Shown in pieces: positions 63,081 to 64,000 of a DNA stretch of 64,000 nt. The DNA is taken from positions 162,067,866-162,131,865 of the forward strand of contig CM077147.1 of assembly GCA_039583875.1 (NCBI GenBank). Direction: 5' to 3'. The stretch is from Platanthera guangdongensis. Lineage: Eukaryota > Streptophyta > Magnoliopsida > Asparagales > Orchidaceae. The position numbers were made by a program, and so were the translations under genes. The notes under the pieces are model-generated. The model ran no database searches and was not told the DNA's origin. It was given only the letters and a program-made list of their open reading frames with translations. How positions within the stretch are numbered: the stretch's first letter is position 1; every line of letters starts with the position of its first letter.

Positions 63081-64000
63081 AAACACAAAAATTCCATTTT
63101 TAAAATCCAGGAAAAATTATTTCTGGGGGGGTACCGCGGTGCAGTAATATGCTACCGCCGCGCTGTAGTGTGACGGACTGGACTTCGTCCCCCTCTGTCG
63201 GATCTCCCCCAAATCCCATTTTTCACAATTTTTTGAATAAAACCTAGAGGGGAAGGAGATCAAAGCACGTATAACTCAGATCCGAGAAATCTAACTCGAT
63301 CCATGAAGAAAATCATCAAATCAAACTCAAAACATTTTGAAACCTCCATGTATCGTGCCCAAAATGACAAAATCTCCATAAACTACAATCTAATCTCAAC
63401 ATACATGGAAATACGGGAGAAAAGAAGAGAGTTTTACCTGGATCTGAGGTTGCGCCGACGGAAGAACTGAGCACAGGTGAGAGAATCAAAAAAAGAAAAC
63501 GAGGGGTTCAGCCTAGCGCCAGATCTAATAAATCGAGCTACCGCTCCAAGGTAACTCTACCGCCGAAGGTTGCATGCTTTATTTCTAAATGAACACTGTC
63601 ATTGCGGGTAACCATTTGACGTGAAAGATAACTCAAGATTACATATGATGTGTCTCGCAATAGCGGGGGCATAGGTGTATGTGCATTAGACTCACTAACC
63701 AATAAACCACGTCTTGTCCTTAACCGAGGAAGCGTTCCAGTAGGTCCATTTGAGGCACTGGGGAAAGAATGTTAGGTTGAGCGGGTTCTTATGTATGCAT
63801 ATGAGATTAACACCCGACCCTACGACACTTATGGAGCTCCTCATGCCCATCTGTCACTTAGTACGGGGCTAGGGTGACGGCATATTGCTTGGGTAACTAT
63901 GGTCTCGAGCATTCTCATGAGTTTCATACACATAACATGATCATTATTTTACGTCTCATGCTCGTTAATATAATGCTTAATATTACATCGTGTTGTCCTG
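63081..64000. other. No recognisable gene
   Basis: A patch of TACCGC/GCGGTA phrases (63130-63170 and 63535-63570) again has inverted CG-containing half-sites. Otherwise low-complexity, A/T-rich sequence with no supported feature. Confidence 0.4.

Overview
This is plant nuclear DNA made almost entirely of nested, mostly broken LTR retrotransposons. The evidence is Ty1/copia and Ty3/gypsy polyproteins, initiator-Met-tRNA-type primer binding sites, polypurine tracts, TG...CA LTRs with target-site duplications (TSDs), GT-AG introns rich in T and a plant-type LINE remnant. The species cannot be named from the sequence. No intact host gene is visible; one 144-bp exon-like island (59555-59698, minus) may be a host gene remnant.

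Layout. (1) 1-5106: 3' part of a Del/Tekay-like chromovirus (broken RT-RNase H-integrase) plus its 3' LTR. (2) 5107-7641 and 20839-21598: Tat-lineage gypsy copy A, minus strand, split by a complete 13.2-kb copia element (copia-2, minus, 7647-20833, TSD ATTAC). Copia-2 has near-identical LTRs, one-frame gag-pol with five stops, and an intact extra ORF of 951 residues. (3) 21599-42541: Tat copy B, plus strand. It has a 5' LTR, gag, protease, RT, two RNase H domains, integrase, 86-bp repeats and the start of a 3' LTR. Its gag is split by a complete 12.6-kb copia element (copia-1, plus, 24284-36905, flanking direct repeat CTCTAGG), which also has an intact extra ORF, of 936 residues. (4) 42542-47032: a chromovirus 3' end (minus, with chromodomain) fused to the 3' end of a third copia element (plus). 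(5) 47033-49368: Tat copy D, with antisense accessory-gene pieces and an LTR start. (6) 49369-55423: 5' LTR, gag and pol of a second Del/Tekay-like element, with a probable 80-bp gag/pol intron, ending in a fold-back inversion. (7) 55424-57378: copia-like LTR material inserted in a minus-strand Tat LTR (copy C). (8) 57379-64000: older degraded DNA with an LTR-like piece, the exon-like island, a LINE fragment and an accessory-ORF remnant.

The most interesting signal is not a gene. LTRs of several unrelated families carry, in U3 and upstream of the TATA box where one is visible, dense arrays of a short dyad-symmetric CG-containing motif. The motif differs between families: TGTCGACAC, TCGTCGA/TCGACGA, GACACGGGCGTGTC, GGCGTTGAGTGA/TCACTCAACGCC and GTCCGC/GCGGAC. 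Some motifs occur in both copia and gypsy elements. In both complete copia elements a second array lies between pol and the intact extra ORF. In copia-2 it sits directly upstream of a clear internal TATA box, so the LTR promoter layout is repeated inside the element. This suggests a shared cis-regulatory strategy and a separately transcribed accessory gene.

Gag-pol is broken in every element, and many of the nonsense codons are TAG where a conserved Gln is expected, which fits deamination of methylated CAG (CHG) sites.
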